Shown here: in pieces, positions 1-9,312 of the stretch | How the letters are laid out: the number at the start of each line of letters is the position of its first letter | Position numbering within the stretch: position 1 is the first letter of the stretch | NCBI GenBank assembly: GCA_964616275.1 | Contig: CAZTUL010000001.1 | Span: 1 to 64,000 of the forward strand | From: CAYZJV01 sp964616275 | GTDB taxonomy: Bacteria; Spirochaetota; Spirochaetia; Sphaerochaetales; Sphaerochaetaceae | Direction: 5' to 3' | Length of the DNA stretch: 64,000 nucleotides | Notes under the pieces: model-generated | What the model saw: only the letters and a program-made list of their open reading frames with translations | Told to the model about the DNA's origin: nothing | Database searches by the model: none | Made by a program: the position numbers and the translations under genes

Positions 1-114
1 ATATATACTACACTTATATATGAAACGAAACCAAATTTGACACCAATATCAGATATTTTGGTAATCTGTGATACACTCCGACTATCTGAGAGACTACATA
101 TGACAGGAAGGAAT

Positions 115-148
115 AAAAAAAAGGTGGAACATGCTGGATGCTCCACCT
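115..148 (-). terminator. Intrinsic terminator downstream of efp
   Basis: On the minus strand an 11-base stem with one mismatch (arms 122-132 and 138-148, short loop) is followed directly by eight T residues (bases 122 down to 115). It lies about 20 bases after the efp stop codon, so it should end the epmA-efp transcript. Bases 1-114 to its left are AT-rich and show no gene I can support. Confidence 0.85.
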
Positions 149-168
149 GTGAATAGTCGGCTTAAAAC

Positions 169-732
169 CTATTTGTTGACCCGCTCGATGTATTCTTTGG
201 TTTCAGTGTTGACTAGGATTTTTTCACCCTGCTTTATGAAGATGGGAACACGAACACTCAGTCCGGTTTCAGTAGTAACGTTTTTTGTAGCACCAGTTAC
301 GGTGTCGCCTTTCACAGCCTCTTCTGCCTCAGCTACCTCGAAGACCACCTTGGTGGGAACCTGGATATCGAGAGGTTGATGTTCCCAGAACGTCACTCTG
401 TAGGTTTCACCCTCTTTCATGATGAACTGATAATCCACAAAGGATTCCATAGGTACTTCAATTTGCTCGTAGGTCTCGGTCATCATGAAGTGAAAGTTCT
501 CTCCATCGTTATAGAGATACTGACAATCCCGATCCTCAACAGTTATATCTTCTGCGTTATCTTGTGTCTTCATAGTCTCCCGCAACGTTTGGCCAGTTGC
601 AGGGCTCTTCAATTTGAGCCGAACAAAAGCTGAACCTTTACCTGGATTTACGAATTCTCTCTCCACGCAAATGAAGGGCTGTCCTTTAATCAACAATGCG
701 GTCCCTTTATCAATCTGACCTGCTTTAATCAT
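169..732 (-). CDS. efp: Translation elongation factor P
   Basis: EF-P binds the ribosome next to the P-site tRNA and relieves stalling at polyproline stretches. The 187-residue length is typical. The N-terminal KOW-like domain carries the NPGKG loop, whose Lys32 is the equivalent of E. coli Lys34, the residue that EpmA modifies with beta-lysine. Two OB-fold domains follow, ending in a TETKEYIERV-type tail. A GAGG ribosome binding site lies about seven bases before the ATG. The gene sits 31 bases behind epmA on the same strand, so the modifying enzyme and its substrate are probably co-transcribed. An intrinsic terminator follows. Confidence 0.97.
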   Translation of the reverse strand: MIKAGQIDKGTALLIKGQPFICVEREFVNPGKGSAFVRLKLKSPATGQTLRETMKTQDNAEDITVEDRDCQYLYNDGENFHFMMTETYEQIEVPMESFVDYQFIMKEGETYRVTFWEHQPLDIQVPTKVVFEVAEAEEAVKGDTVTGATKNVTTETGLSVRVPIFIKQGEKILVNTETKEYIERVNK

Positions 733-763
733 GCTATACCTCGTACGTAATGCGGAATCGGCA

Positions 764-1753
764 TCAATCGCCGTCGGCCATCATATCAGATAGATTAAAT
801 AAAATCAAATCCCCTATCGTGTTGCGTCCGGTTTGGAGCATAAGAAGCCGGTCAAATCCCAAGGCAACGCCAGAACAGGGGGGGAAGTCGTCAAACAGCA
901 TGGGGAAATCCGGATCAATATCGGGAATCACCTCTCCTGAATGAGCTCTCTGCGATGCAAGAAGTGCATATTGTTGGGTGTAGTACTGTGCCACGACCTC
1001 TTTGTCTCGTTCTTCATCATAGCAATTAGCAAGTTCAATACCTCCTGCATAGAGCTCCCATCGTTTTCGGTATGGGCGATGAGGCGTCTGTTTGGCGAGG
1101 CATTCTATCTGTTTTGGATATTCGGTAAGCACAAGGGGCTGTTCTTGTGGAAGTTCGGGTTCAACAAAATTCAGGAATATGCGATTGAAAGTCTCTTCCC
1201 AGCTTTCCGGGGTACTTGGAATAGTGAGCCCAAGCTGAGTTGCCACTTTTCTGAGGGCTCCTACAGTTTGTGCGGTATCAAGATCAAAATGGGCGTATCG
1301 TTGACAGGCTTCGGCAACTGTCATGATTTGGAAGGGGGGAAGCAGGTGGTCCGGTGTTCCTGAAAGAGCTGTTTTTGCAATGAGCTCTTCGGTGATGCCT
1401 ATTGAATCGGTATCATCTGCACCTACTGTGTAGTATTCGAGCATGGTGAATTCAGGGTTGTGATGACTGCCGATCTGTTCTCGATTTCGAAAACAATGAG
1501 AGAACTGATAGATACTCCGTTTGGTATCAGCAATTATTTGTTTCATAAAGACTTCTGGTGAGGGCACAAGATATAGCTCCCGAGAACCGTGGAACTCACT
1601 GATGTACTGGGTTGCAAAATTTGCAATGGTCGGTTCTGGTATGAGGTGTGTGGAGAGTATGGGTGTTTCTACTTCGAGGTAACCAGTAGTGGTGAACCAA
1701 TCGCGCATTGCCCGCATGAGGGAACTTCGTTGAATAATTGCTTGAATATCCAT
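764..1753 (-). CDS. epmA: EF-P--(R)-beta-lysine ligase, lysyl-tRNA synthetase-like
   Basis: Class II aminoacyl-tRNA-synthetase-like enzyme (GenX/PoxA/YjeA family) that ligates beta-lysine to EF-P instead of charging tRNA. There is no N-terminal tRNA anticodon-binding domain, as expected. Motif 2 is visible as FRNRE followed by HNPEFTMLEYY, the lysine-site segment GGIELANCYDE is present, and motif 3 is GVALGFDRLLM near the C-terminus. I chose the ATG at 1753 (329 residues; E. coli EpmA has 325) over the longer frame starting at 1855. The extra 34 residues do not look like the family, they would overlap mnmE, and a -10 box lies exactly six bases before 1753. It is followed by efp. No epmB is visible in the window. 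Confidence 0.9.
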   Translation of the reverse strand: MDIQAIIQRSSLMRAMRDWFTTTGYLEVETPILSTHLIPEPTIANFATQYISEFHGSRELYLVPSPEVFMKQIIADTKRSIYQFSHCFRNREQIGSHHNPEFTMLEYYTVGADDTDSIGITEELIAKTALSGTPDHLLPPFQIMTVAEACQRYAHFDLDTAQTVGALRKVATQLGLTIPSTPESWEETFNRIFLNFVEPELPQEQPLVLTEYPKQIECLAKQTPHRPYRKRWELYAGGIELANCYDEERDKEVVAQYYTQQYALLASQRAHSGEVIPDIDPDFPMLFDDFPPCSGVALGFDRLLMLQTGRNTIGDLILFNLSDMMADGD

Positions 1754-1759
1754 GCGGCG

Positions 1760-1789
1760 ACTATACTTCGCAAAAGCTGTGTTTGTAAA
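1760..1789 (-). promoter_or_regulatory. Promoter of epmA-efp, predicted leaderless
   Basis: Minus strand: -35 TTTACA (1789-1784), 18-base spacer, -10 TATAGT (1765-1760), then six bases to the ATG at 1753. The expected transcription start falls on the A of the start codon. There is no Shine-Dalgarno sequence. Inferred by eye from the sigma-70 consensus. Confidence 0.65.
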
Positions 1790-1807
1790 GGAACGGCTGC
1801 CCTCATA

Positions 1808-1836
1808 TGGACATGTGTGGATTGCTTCCGTATACT
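1808..1836 (+). promoter_or_regulatory. Promoter of mnmE operon, predicted leaderless
   Basis: Plus strand: -35 TGGACA (1808-1813), 17-base spacer, -10 TATACT (1831-1836), then seven bases to the mnmE ATG at 1844. The expected start site is at or one base before the ATG. It diverges from the epmA promoter, and the two -35 boxes are 18 bases apart. Confidence 0.65.
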
Positions 1837-1843
1837 TGAGCGG

Positions 1844-3211
1844 ATGAAAGGTCATAATTACGATACAGACGATATAATATTTGCGTTGTCTACCCCGTGG
1901 GGAACAAGTGCTCTTGCTATAATCCGTGTCTCCGGATCAGGTTGTGTGGATGTGTTAGCCCGATTGTTCAGCCGACCGAGAGCGTTATCTGACAGTGCTT
2001 CTCATACCCTCGTTCATGGGCAGCTGCTCGATGACGAATCAAAAAAACCGGTTGATGATGTCCTGATTTCTGTGTTTCGTGAGGGCCGGGGTTTTACTGG
2101 AGAAGAGAGCGTGGAAATCTCATGTCATGGAAGTATGGCTGGGGTAGAGACCATCTTTCGATTACTTAAGAGAGTGGGAATGCGTCCTGCAAATCCGGGA
2201 GAATTTACCTTCAGAGCATTTATGCATGGAAACTTGGACCTCACACAGGCTGAGGCTGTTATGGAGATTGTCTCTTCGGAGTCGGAGCTTGCACACTCGC
2301 TGGCTTTGGAGCGTCTTGAAGGAAGCCTGTTTTCTCGAATTGAAGATATTAAACAAGAGGTGCTCACCGCTCTCAGTGTGGTTGAGGTTCAGCTGGACTA
2401 TGCCGAAGACGATATTTCTGGAGATACAACGTTTCCGTTTGAGACGGTAATTCGTGCACAGAAACAGATTGAGACGCTCTTGGCAACCTACTCAGTAGGA
2501 AAGTTGTACGGTGAGGGAGCTCGTGTGGTTCTCGCTGGTTCGACAAATGCAGGGAAGTCAACTCTGTTCAATCTGCTTCTGAAGGAAGAGCGGTCTATTG
2601 TGAGTGATGTTCACGGAACAACAAGAGATTTTATTGAGTCGAAGACTGTGCTTGATGGTATACCGATTCGATTATATGACACTGCGGGGTTACGCGATTC
2701 CTCCGATTCTGTTGAGCAGGAGGGGATTCGTCGTACACGGAAGCTTCTTGATCAGGCGGATTTAATACTCCTTATGCTCGATGGCACTGAGCACGATGAA
2801 GCTTCGGCTCTCCAGTATAAAGCTGCGTATGAAGATCAGCGGTATATTGTGGTATGGAATAAAACCGATCTTACTGCAAAACCTCCAGTAAAAGGAAGTT
2901 TCCCGCTCAGTGCAAAGCGAGGTGAGGGGTTCTCTGCTTTGCGAGATGAGATGATTCGTCGCCTGAGGAAAGATGCAAAACGTCCAGGAGGGCATGATGT
3001 GGTGATTGAATCGGCTCGGCAAAGAGACGAGTTAGAACGTGCACAGCAGGCACTATTTCAGGCACAGGAATTGGCACAGCAGAACGTCCCGCTCGACATT
3101 GTTGCAGTGGAATTAGGGGAAGCATTGGATGCTCTCGGGTTACTTACCGGAGAAGTCGCATCTTCAGATATACTGGAAAAGATTTTCAGTGGATTTTGTG
3201 TAGGGAAATAG
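1844..3211 (+). CDS. mnmE: tRNA modification GTPase MnmE
   Basis: GTPase that works with MnmG to put the (carboxymethyl)aminomethyl group on U34 of certain tRNAs. It has 455 residues, normal for the family. An N-terminal tetrahydrofolate-binding domain opens with TDDIIFALSTPWG and includes PGEFTFRAF. The G domain holds Walker A near residue 231 (NAGKST), DTAGLR near 279 and NKTD. The protein ends in the CxGK motif (CVGK) that carries the catalytic Cys. The frame is open further upstream, but those residues are unlike MnmE and lie over epmA; the ATG at 1844 begins where the family begins. mnmG starts one base after the stop. Confidence 0.96.
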   Translation: MKGHNYDTDDIIFALSTPWGTSALAIIRVSGSGCVDVLARLFSRPRALSDSASHTLVHGQLLDDESKKPVDDVLISVFREGRGFTGEESVEISCHGSMAGVETIFRLLKRVGMRPANPGEFTFRAFMHGNLDLTQAEAVMEIVSSESELAHSLALERLEGSLFSRIEDIKQEVLTALSVVEVQLDYAEDDISGDTTFPFETVIRAQKQIETLLATYSVGKLYGEGARVVLAGSTNAGKSTLFNLLLKEERSIVSDVHGTTRDFIESKTVLDGIPIRLYDTAGLRDSSDSVEQEGIRRTRKLLDQADLILLMLDGTEHDEASALQYKAAYEDQRYIVVWNKTDLTAKPPVKGSFPLSAKRGEGFSALRDEMIRRLRKDAKRPGGHDVVIESARQRDELERAQQALFQAQELAQQNVPLDIVAVELGEALDALGLLTGEVASSDILEKIFSGFCVGK

Positions 3212-3212
3212 C

Positions 3213-5030
3213 ATGGAATATGATGCAATAGTAATAGGAGCCGGTCATGCCGGAATTGAGGCCGCTCTCGCCCTCTCTCGTCTTTCGTATGCAACGTTGC
3301 TGGTAACGCAGAATCTTGATGCGATTGGAAGACTCTCCTGTAATCCGGCGATAGGTGGTTTGGCGAAGGGTAATATTGTACGCGAGGTGGATGCACTCGG
3401 GGGAGAGATGGCTCATCTTATCGATCAGTCTATGATTCAGTTTCGAGTGCTCAATCGGGCACGGGGACCTGCTGTGCAAGCTCCAAGAGCTCAGGCCGAT
3501 AAATTTACCTATCATCGTGTCGCAAAGGAGACCGTTGAGGCTCAAAAAGGATTATCGCTTTTCCAGGACACCGTTGTTGATATCCTCTTAGACACCGATG
3601 GTGTTACTTGTGTGGGGGTAGTCACTGAAAGAGGACATCAGATAACTGCGAAAGTGGTTGTACTTACTACCGGAACCTTCATGGAAGGGAAGATTTTCAT
3701 TGGTGAATATGTAGCCTCATCGGGTCGTCTCGGTGAACCTGCGGCAATAGGATTGGGTACGAATCTCCGGAAAAAAGGATTTTCTGTAGAACGGTTAAAG
3801 ACTGGTACCCCTGCACGAGTGAGAAAATCGACCATAGATTTCTCTGATCTTGAGGTGCAGCCAGGGGACTCTGTCATGATGCCATTCTCATTCGATTACG
3901 ATACGATTGAAAGGCCGGGTTTGCCTTGTCATGTGACCTATACTAACGAGAAAACACACAAAATAATCCAGGATAATATTGGACGATCTCCTTTGTATGG
4001 GGGGAAGATTACTGGAAAGGGACCGCGGTACTGCCCCTCGATTGAAGATAAAGTGGTGAGATTTCCAGACCGGGAACGACATCAGATTTTTATTGAACCT
4101 GAAGGTGTGGGGACTGAGGAAATGTATCTGAATGGAATTAGTTCTTCTCTCCCTGAGGATGTGCAACAAGATTTCGTACATTCAATTCGCGGGTTGGAAC
4201 ACGCTGAGATTATGCGACCGGCATATGCTGTTGAATACGACTTTCTTGATCCCCTGCAGCTGTTTCCATCACTAGAAACAAAACGGGTGACAAATCTGTT
4301 TGTAGCAGGTCAGACGAATGGAACAAGCGGATACGAAGAGGCGGCATGTCAAGGACTTATGGCAGGAATAAATGCTGCTCAGAAATTAGCGGGTGAACCC
4401 CCACTCATACTTGATCGCACTGAGGCTTATACAGGAGTTTTGATTGATGATCTTGTTACGAAGGGGACCAAGGAACCTTACCGAATGTTCACTTCCCGTG
4501 CCGAATATCGCCTTATTTTACGTCATGACAGTGCTGATCAGCGGCTCACACCAAAGGGTTTTGCCGTTGGATTGCAGAAACAGGAAGCGATGGACAGACT
4601 TGATCGGAAGCTTGCACATATCGATATGGTAAAAGCCCTTTTGCATGAGCGAAAGATAGCCGGAAAACGTGCTGCTACTATACTTAAGCAGCCCGAAATA
4701 GAGATGGGGGACTTGTTGGAGGATATTCCTGAGCTCGCTCTCTATGAGCATGCAGTTCGGTATCAAGTAGAACTGGATGTTAAGTATGAGGGGTACGTTA
4801 AGAGGCAGGAGCGACAGGTCGATCGATATTCCCGGATGGAACGGCTTATGATTCCAGCCGATTTTGACTATGATCTTGTTGAGGGACTTTCTGCAGAATC
4901 TCGTGAAAAGCTTAAGACGATACGGCCCCTGTCTGTGGGGCAGGCAGGTAGAATTTCGGGAGTGCGTACGAGTGATCTTGCCATTCTCATGATAGTTGTT
5001 GGAAGGAAGGGCTCTCATGATGATGCCTGA
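3213..5030 (+). CDS. mnmG: tRNA uridine-5-carboxymethylaminomethyl modification enzyme MnmG (GidA)
   Basis: FAD-dependent partner of MnmE in wobble-uridine modification. The 605-residue protein opens with the FAD-binding Rossmann motif GAGHAGIEAA and contains the family signatures GGLAKGNIVREVDALGG and GQTNGTSGYEEAACQG. A C-terminal helical domain (RLTPKG onward) binds MnmE and tRNA. It is separated from mnmE by a single base and overlaps rsmG by 14 bases, giving a translationally coupled mnmE-mnmG-rsmG unit as seen in many bacteria. Confidence 0.97.
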   Translation: MEYDAIVIGAGHAGIEAALALSRLSYATLLVTQNLDAIGRLSCNPAIGGLAKGNIVREVDALGGEMAHLIDQSMIQFRVLNRARGPAVQAPRAQADKFTYHRVAKETVEAQKGLSLFQDTVVDILLDTDGVTCVGVVTERGHQITAKVVVLTTGTFMEGKIFIGEYVASSGRLGEPAAIGLGTNLRKKGFSVERLKTGTPARVRKSTIDFSDLEVQPGDSVMMPFSFDYDTIERPGLPCHVTYTNEKTHKIIQDNIGRSPLYGGKITGKGPRYCPSIEDKVVRFPDRERHQIFIEPEGVGTEEMYLNGISSSLPEDVQQDFVHSIRGLEHAEIMRPAYAVEYDFLDPLQLFPSLETKRVTNLFVAGQTNGTSGYEEAACQGLMAGINAAQKLAGEPPLILDRTEAYTGVLIDDLVTKGTKEPYRMFTSRAEYRLILRHDSADQRLTPKGFAVGLQKQEAMDRLDRKLAHIDMVKALLHERKIAGKRAATILKQPEIEMGDLLEDIPELALYEHAVRYQVELDVKYEGYVKRQERQVDRYSRMERLMIPADFDYDLVEGLSAESREKLKTIRPLSVGQAGRISGVRTSDLAILMIVVGRKGSHDDA

Positions 5031-5724
5031 TGTTCAGAGCGAACTCACACTCTTCTCTCAGGGGTTGGCGCAACTGGGGATTTCTCTCAGTTCCACTCAG
5101 GAAAATCAATTCTCCCGGTATATCGAGGAAATTTATCTGTTTAATTATACCTATAGGTTAGTAGGAGCAGAGGGTCGTGAGTTTGTTATTAAGCATCTTC
5201 TTGATTCGGTAGCTCCTCTTGCACAATTCCAGCTTCTGCTCGAAAAGCTGGGTGAAAATGCTGCGATTTGTGATCTTGGTTCTGGTGCAGGACTTCCAGG
5301 AATTCCCCTGGCAATTTTACTTCATTCTACTCCATTTTCATTAGTTGAGAGGTCGGGTCGGCGAGCTGGCTTTCTGCGAAATGCGGTGGCCCGGTGTAAC
5401 CTTGACCCTCGTGTGGAGGTTATTCAAAGTGACCTCTCTGAAATAACTCATCAATTTGAGGTTGTTACGTTCAGGGCTTTTCACCCTCTGACCGATGTTA
5501 TTCGCTCGATTGGCTCTGTTGTTGCCGAGCATGGCTATGTGTGTGCCTATAAGGGAAAAACAGAGGTAGTGAAAGTTGAGCTTGAAGAGGTAGAGGCCTT
5601 AGTACGTGAAGGGAAGGGTGGAAGCAGTTCTGGGTGGAGTCATCAGATTATCCCAATTTCTGTTCCCTACTTAGAGGACGCACGTAATCTGTGTATATTG
5701 CAAAAAGGTATTGCCGATAAGTGA
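5017..5724 (+). CDS. rsmG: 16S rRNA (guanine-N7) methyltransferase RsmG (GidB)
   Basis: SAM-dependent methyltransferase for G527 of 16S rRNA. The SAM-binding motif reads DLGSGAGLPGIPLAI and is followed by the segment containing RSGRRAGFLR, typical of GidB. A longer frame begins at 4996, but the ATG at 5017 is preceded at the right distance by a strong purine-rich site (GGAAGGAAGG), giving 235 residues. Three consecutive ATG codons occur here, so the exact start could be 5017, 5020 or 5023. Confidence 0.93.
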   Translation: MMMPDVQSELTLFSQGLAQLGISLSSTQENQFSRYIEEIYLFNYTYRLVGAEGREFVIKHLLDSVAPLAQFQLLLEKLGENAAICDLGSGAGLPGIPLAILLHSTPFSLVERSGRRAGFLRNAVARCNLDPRVEVIQSDLSEITHQFEVVTFRAFHPLTDVIRSIGSVVAEHGYVCAYKGKTEVVKVELEEVEALVREGKGGSSSGWSHQIIPISVPYLEDARNLCILQKGIADK

Positions 5725-5733
5725 GGAGGAACA

Positions 5734-6555
5734 ATGGAAACAGGTGCAGCTATGACAGTGGTAGAGGGGCTTGTATTAGGTATTGTACAGGGTCTCACTG
5801 AGTTTTTACCCGTTTCGAGTTCCGGGCACTTAGTTCTGGTGCGAAATGTTCTGGATGTGGGTGCTGTTCCGTTGTTATTCGATGTTCTGCTTCATGTAGC
5901 AACGTTGCTTGTTATTGTGTTTCACTATCGCCTGAAAATTTGGAGTCTTTTGCAGACAGCTGGGAGATTCGTTTCAAGAAAGAGCAGAGAAGAGGATACG
6001 GAAGAACTCAGATTCATTCTTGTGATAATTATCGCGACGATTCTTACTGTGATAGTAGCTCTGTTGCTTAGGAAGACGAATCTGGATGGGTCGTCGACGT
6101 TTGTTGTATCTATTCTTCTACTAATTACCGCTGTGCTGCTCGCCTCAACTACGATTATTGAGCGTTTTATTCGACCAAGAGGCTCATATACGATAGGACA
6201 GGGGATAATAACGGGTATTGCACAAGGCTTTGGAACACTTGCAGGGATTTCGCGCTCAGGGATTACGATTACTTCCTCTCTTTGGAGTGGGATGAAACGT
6301 GAGCAAGCTGGTGAGTATGCCTTCATTCTCTCCATTCCTGCAGTGCTGGGTGCATTGGTGCTCTCATTGGCAGAAGAGGGAGTGGGGACAATACATGTTG
6401 GATTACTCCCTTTGGTTGTGGGTTGTATTGCTGCGTGTATTACAGGAATTGTTGCGTTGAAACTTCTCCTATGGATGGTAAAGCATGCGAAGCTTTGGTA
6501 TTTTAGCCTTTATTTAGGAGTAGTTGGCTTGTTCGGTCTGATCATTACGGTATAA
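5734..6555 (+). CDS. uppP: Undecaprenyl-diphosphatase UppP (BacA)
   Basis: Integral membrane enzyme that dephosphorylates undecaprenyl diphosphate to recycle the lipid carrier for peptidoglycan and other envelope polymers; it also confers bacitracin tolerance. The 273-residue protein carries the family motifs LGIVQGLTEFLPVSSSGH near the N-terminus and GTLAGISRSGITI in the middle, with about eight hydrophobic segments. A GAGGAGGA ribosome binding site precedes the ATG nine bases after rsmG. Confidence 0.95.
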   Translation: METGAAMTVVEGLVLGIVQGLTEFLPVSSSGHLVLVRNVLDVGAVPLLFDVLLHVATLLVIVFHYRLKIWSLLQTAGRFVSRKSREEDTEELRFILVIIIATILTVIVALLLRKTNLDGSSTFVVSILLLITAVLLASTTIIERFIRPRGSYTIGQGIITGIAQGFGTLAGISRSGITITSSLWSGMKREQAGEYAFILSIPAVLGALVLSLAEEGVGTIHVGLLPLVVGCIAACITGIVALKLLLWMVKHAKLWYFSLYLGVVGLFGLIITV

Positions 6556-6576
6556 CATGGACTAGGGAGGGTTGCG

Positions 6577-9294
6577 TTGCACGTTCGAAAATTTCCACTT
6601 ATTTTAGTACTCATTTGTGTCATTGCAGCACTCATTTTCATACTTCCGCTTGTTGTACCGAGTGAGATTTTCACCATGATTCCATTTCATGAAAATCTTT
6701 CTGAGCTGGTTGATACAGTGAGAAGTCACGCCATTCCTCATTTCTCTGGTGGAATACTCTATACCTACGCGATCCCGATTATTCTTGGACTCTGGGCTCT
6801 TTTCTTTTTAGTCACGATGCACGCACCAAGTTTTTGGTGGATGGCTCCATACAGCATGGTTGTTGTGTATACTCTGTATCTCTTTACTCAGCTTCGTGCC
6901 GGGCAATCTCAACCGGCTCTTTTCCTGGAAAGACTTTCGCGAGAACCCACCATGGGAAGTGTTCTCATTATTCTTGCAATGCTGCTTGAGCTAACGATTG
7001 CACTTTTATTTCTCATTGTTTCGATACGTTTGCATCGTCGTTTCTGGAAAGGGAAGAAATCTTCATCATCTGAAAATAGAAAATTGGAGCAGAAGGAACA
7101 TCGTGCTCAGGAGCGAAAAGCATTGAAGCAGGCTCATAAAGAGCAAGTGCGTGAAGAACGTGATGCAAAGAAATCGGCAAAGAGAGCAAAGAAGGGTTCT
7201 TCTCGAAAAAGTCATACTGAGGATAGTGAGGCTGAAGCTCGTGATGAATCGACTATGGTCACACTTCAGCATGATGCCGATATCAGAGAAACAGGCAAAT
7301 CTTCCTATACATATCCCGACTCAGATAGTTCGAGTATAGACTCAGAAGCACCGCTTGCTTTCCCAGCAGTGAGAGAGATGCCTCGTCTTAAAACCATCGG
7401 TAATGAGCCCAAAAAAGAATCTGAATTGTATGTTGGTTCGGTAAAAGTAAAAGATGATGATTCGGTATTGCTTGCCGACACCCCAATTGAAGATATTGAT
7501 GAACCTGAAGAGGTTCCCGTGGGGAAAACCTATGATCCAATCCCCTCTCTTCGCAAGCAGCTGGAGCAGGACGCATTAACAGCTCCGTTTGAGGTTCCCA
7601 CCAGTATGCCGAAACCGGAACCTAGTCGGCAAACAGCTAGTCAGAAACCAGCATCACAGAGTTCTTCATTACCTGTTGCTGAGACGAAATCACAGGAACC
7701 TTCATCTGCGCATGAGCGAGTTGTAACACAGACTCGGATGGTCGATGATTTTCATAGTGCTGATGATACTGACGATGCAGATGATGATTCCGAAGAGGAC
7801 ATGGATCAGATAAGTGGAGTTGGTGGTCTGGTTTCTTCGAATGCTGGATCATCTGCTTTATTGTCTCGAAATAAATTACGGTATAACTTCCCTTCGGATG
7901 ATTTACTCGAAACCTATCCGGATCATGTGACCGACATTGATGCAGAGACTCAAGCTGCTGGTGAGAATCTTATTCTTACACTTAAACAATTCAAGATTGA
8001 TGCGACACTCATGAAGATAGTGAAAGGTCCAACGGTTACCATGTTTGAAGTTTCGCCTGCACCCGGAGTGCGCGTGAGTTCAATAATAAGCCTATCAGAT
8101 AACATTGCTCTACAACTCGCAGCCAGACAGGTTCGCATTGTTGCACCCATTCCAGGGAAACAGGCAGTGGGCATTGAAGTACCGAACCGTGACCGAGCAA
8201 TCATTGGATTCAAGGATTTGTTGCCGACGATTGATGCAAAAGCGTATCAAGTCCCTATGATTTTAGGAAGAAAGATTACTGGCGAACCGGTTGTCATCGA
8301 GATTACCCAGACACCACATTTACTTATCGCTGGTGCTACGGGAAGTGGAAAGTCGGTGTGTGTTAATTCGCTGATTAGTTCAATTCTCTATCGTAGATCG
8401 CCGAAAGAGGTGAGACTGATATTGGTGGACCCCAAGATTGTGGAGCTTCGTGTGTACAATGGTATTCCTCATTTGCTCACACCTGTGATTACTGAACCAA
8501 AGAAAACCATTAAAGCACTCGAATTCTGTCTCTATGAAATGGATCGCAGATACAAATTATTGAATGCACTTGCAGTTCGGAATATCGCTGCCTATAACAA
8601 GAAAATTAAAGAGCTGAAACTTGCCCGTGAGAGACTTCCCTATATTGTAGTTGTGATTGATGAGTTCGCCGATCTCATGACAACTGTCGGTAAGGAGTTG
8701 GAAACCCTTTTGGCCCGTCTCGCAGCTATGGCTCGTGCTGTTGGTATTCACCTCGTTTTAGCAACACAGCGGCCTTCTGCGAACGTAATTACCGGAATTA
8801 TTAAATCAAATATTCCTTCGAGAATAGCTTTCATGGTAGCAAGCCAGATAGATAGCCGTATCATCATAGATGAAACTGGAGCTGAGAAATTGCTCGGGAG
8901 AGGCGATATGTTGTTCGCACCTGGGTGGGATCCGAATTCAGTACGTATACAAGGAGCTTTCCTTAGTGATGAAGAGGTGGAACGTGTTGTAGCCTATGCA
9001 AAGACTCAGGGAGAGCCGGATTATCTCGATGAAGCATTTTTTGAGGATGATGATTCCACTTCAAATAATGGTGATGATGACGATGAGACTGATGATTCAA
9101 GTGATGATGTCCTCATGGCGAAGGCCTTAAAAATTGTGGTTGAGCGACAAAGTGCCTCAGCGTCATATTTACAACGTCGACTTAAAATTGGATATAACCG
9201 GGCAGCACGTCTTGTCGAACAGATGGAAGATGATGGATATGTTGGTCCTGCTCGTGGAAGTAAGCCTCGTGAATTGTTGAAATTTCCCGATTGA
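6577..9294 (+). CDS. ftsK: DNA translocase FtsK/SpoIIIE
   Basis: Septal DNA motor that pumps chromosome termini into the daughter cells and links segregation to division. The protein has 905 residues. The N-terminal region holds about four membrane segments (to about residue 150), followed by a long charged Ser/Asp/Glu/Lys-rich linker to about residue 420. The motor domain has Walker A GATGSGKS near 586 and Walker B VVIDEFADL near 695. After an acidic tether, a C-terminal gamma winged helix (YLQRRLKIGYNRAARLVE) reads KOPS-type sites. The start is a TTG preceded by GGGAGG; no ATG in frame would keep the first membrane helix. Confidence 0.96.
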   Translation: MHVRKFPLILVLICVIAALIFILPLVVPSEIFTMIPFHENLSELVDTVRSHAIPHFSGGILYTYAIPIILGLWALFFLVTMHAPSFWWMAPYSMVVVYTLYLFTQLRAGQSQPALFLERLSREPTMGSVLIILAMLLELTIALLFLIVSIRLHRRFWKGKKSSSSENRKLEQKEHRAQERKALKQAHKEQVREERDAKKSAKRAKKGSSRKSHTEDSEAEARDESTMVTLQHDADIRETGKSSYTYPDSDSSSIDSEAPLAFPAVREMPRLKTIGNEPKKESELYVGSVKVKDDDSVLLADTPIEDIDEPEEVPVGKTYDPIPSLRKQLEQDALTAPFEVPTSMPKPEPSRQTASQKPASQSSSLPVAETKSQEPSSAHERVVTQTRMVDDFHSADDTDDADDDSEEDMDQISGVGGLVSSNAGSSALLSRNKLRYNFPSDDLLETYPDHVTDIDAETQAAGENLILTLKQFKIDATLMKIVKGPTVTMFEVSPAPGVRVSSIISLSDNIALQLAARQVRIVAPIPGKQAVGIEVPNRDRAIIGFKDLLPTIDAKAYQVPMILGRKITGEPVVIEITQTPHLLIAGATGSGKSVCVNSLISSILYRRSPKEVRLILVDPKIVELRVYNGIPHLLTPVITEPKKTIKALEFCLYEMDRRYKLLNALAVRNIAAYNKKIKELKLARERLPYIVVVIDEFADLMTTVGKELETLLARLAAMARAVGIHLVLATQRPSANVITGIIKSNIPSRIAFMVASQIDSRIIIDETGAEKLLGRGDMLFAPGWDPNSVRIQGAFLSDEEVERVVAYAKTQGEPDYLDEAFFEDDDSTSNNGDDDDETDDSSDDVLMAKALKIVVERQSASASYLQRRLKIGYNRAARLVEQMEDDGYVGPARGSKPRELLKFPD

Positions 9295-9312
9295 CGGGTA
9301 AAGAGGAACAGT

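Noticed and set aside
1589..1843. N-terminal extension of MnmE
   Set aside because: The extra 85 residues are antisense to epmA and unlike the family; the promoter ends at 1836.
4518..5018. A 166-codon frame antisense to mnmG
   Set aside because: It lies opposite a conserved gene, has no recognisable domain and no ribosome binding site.
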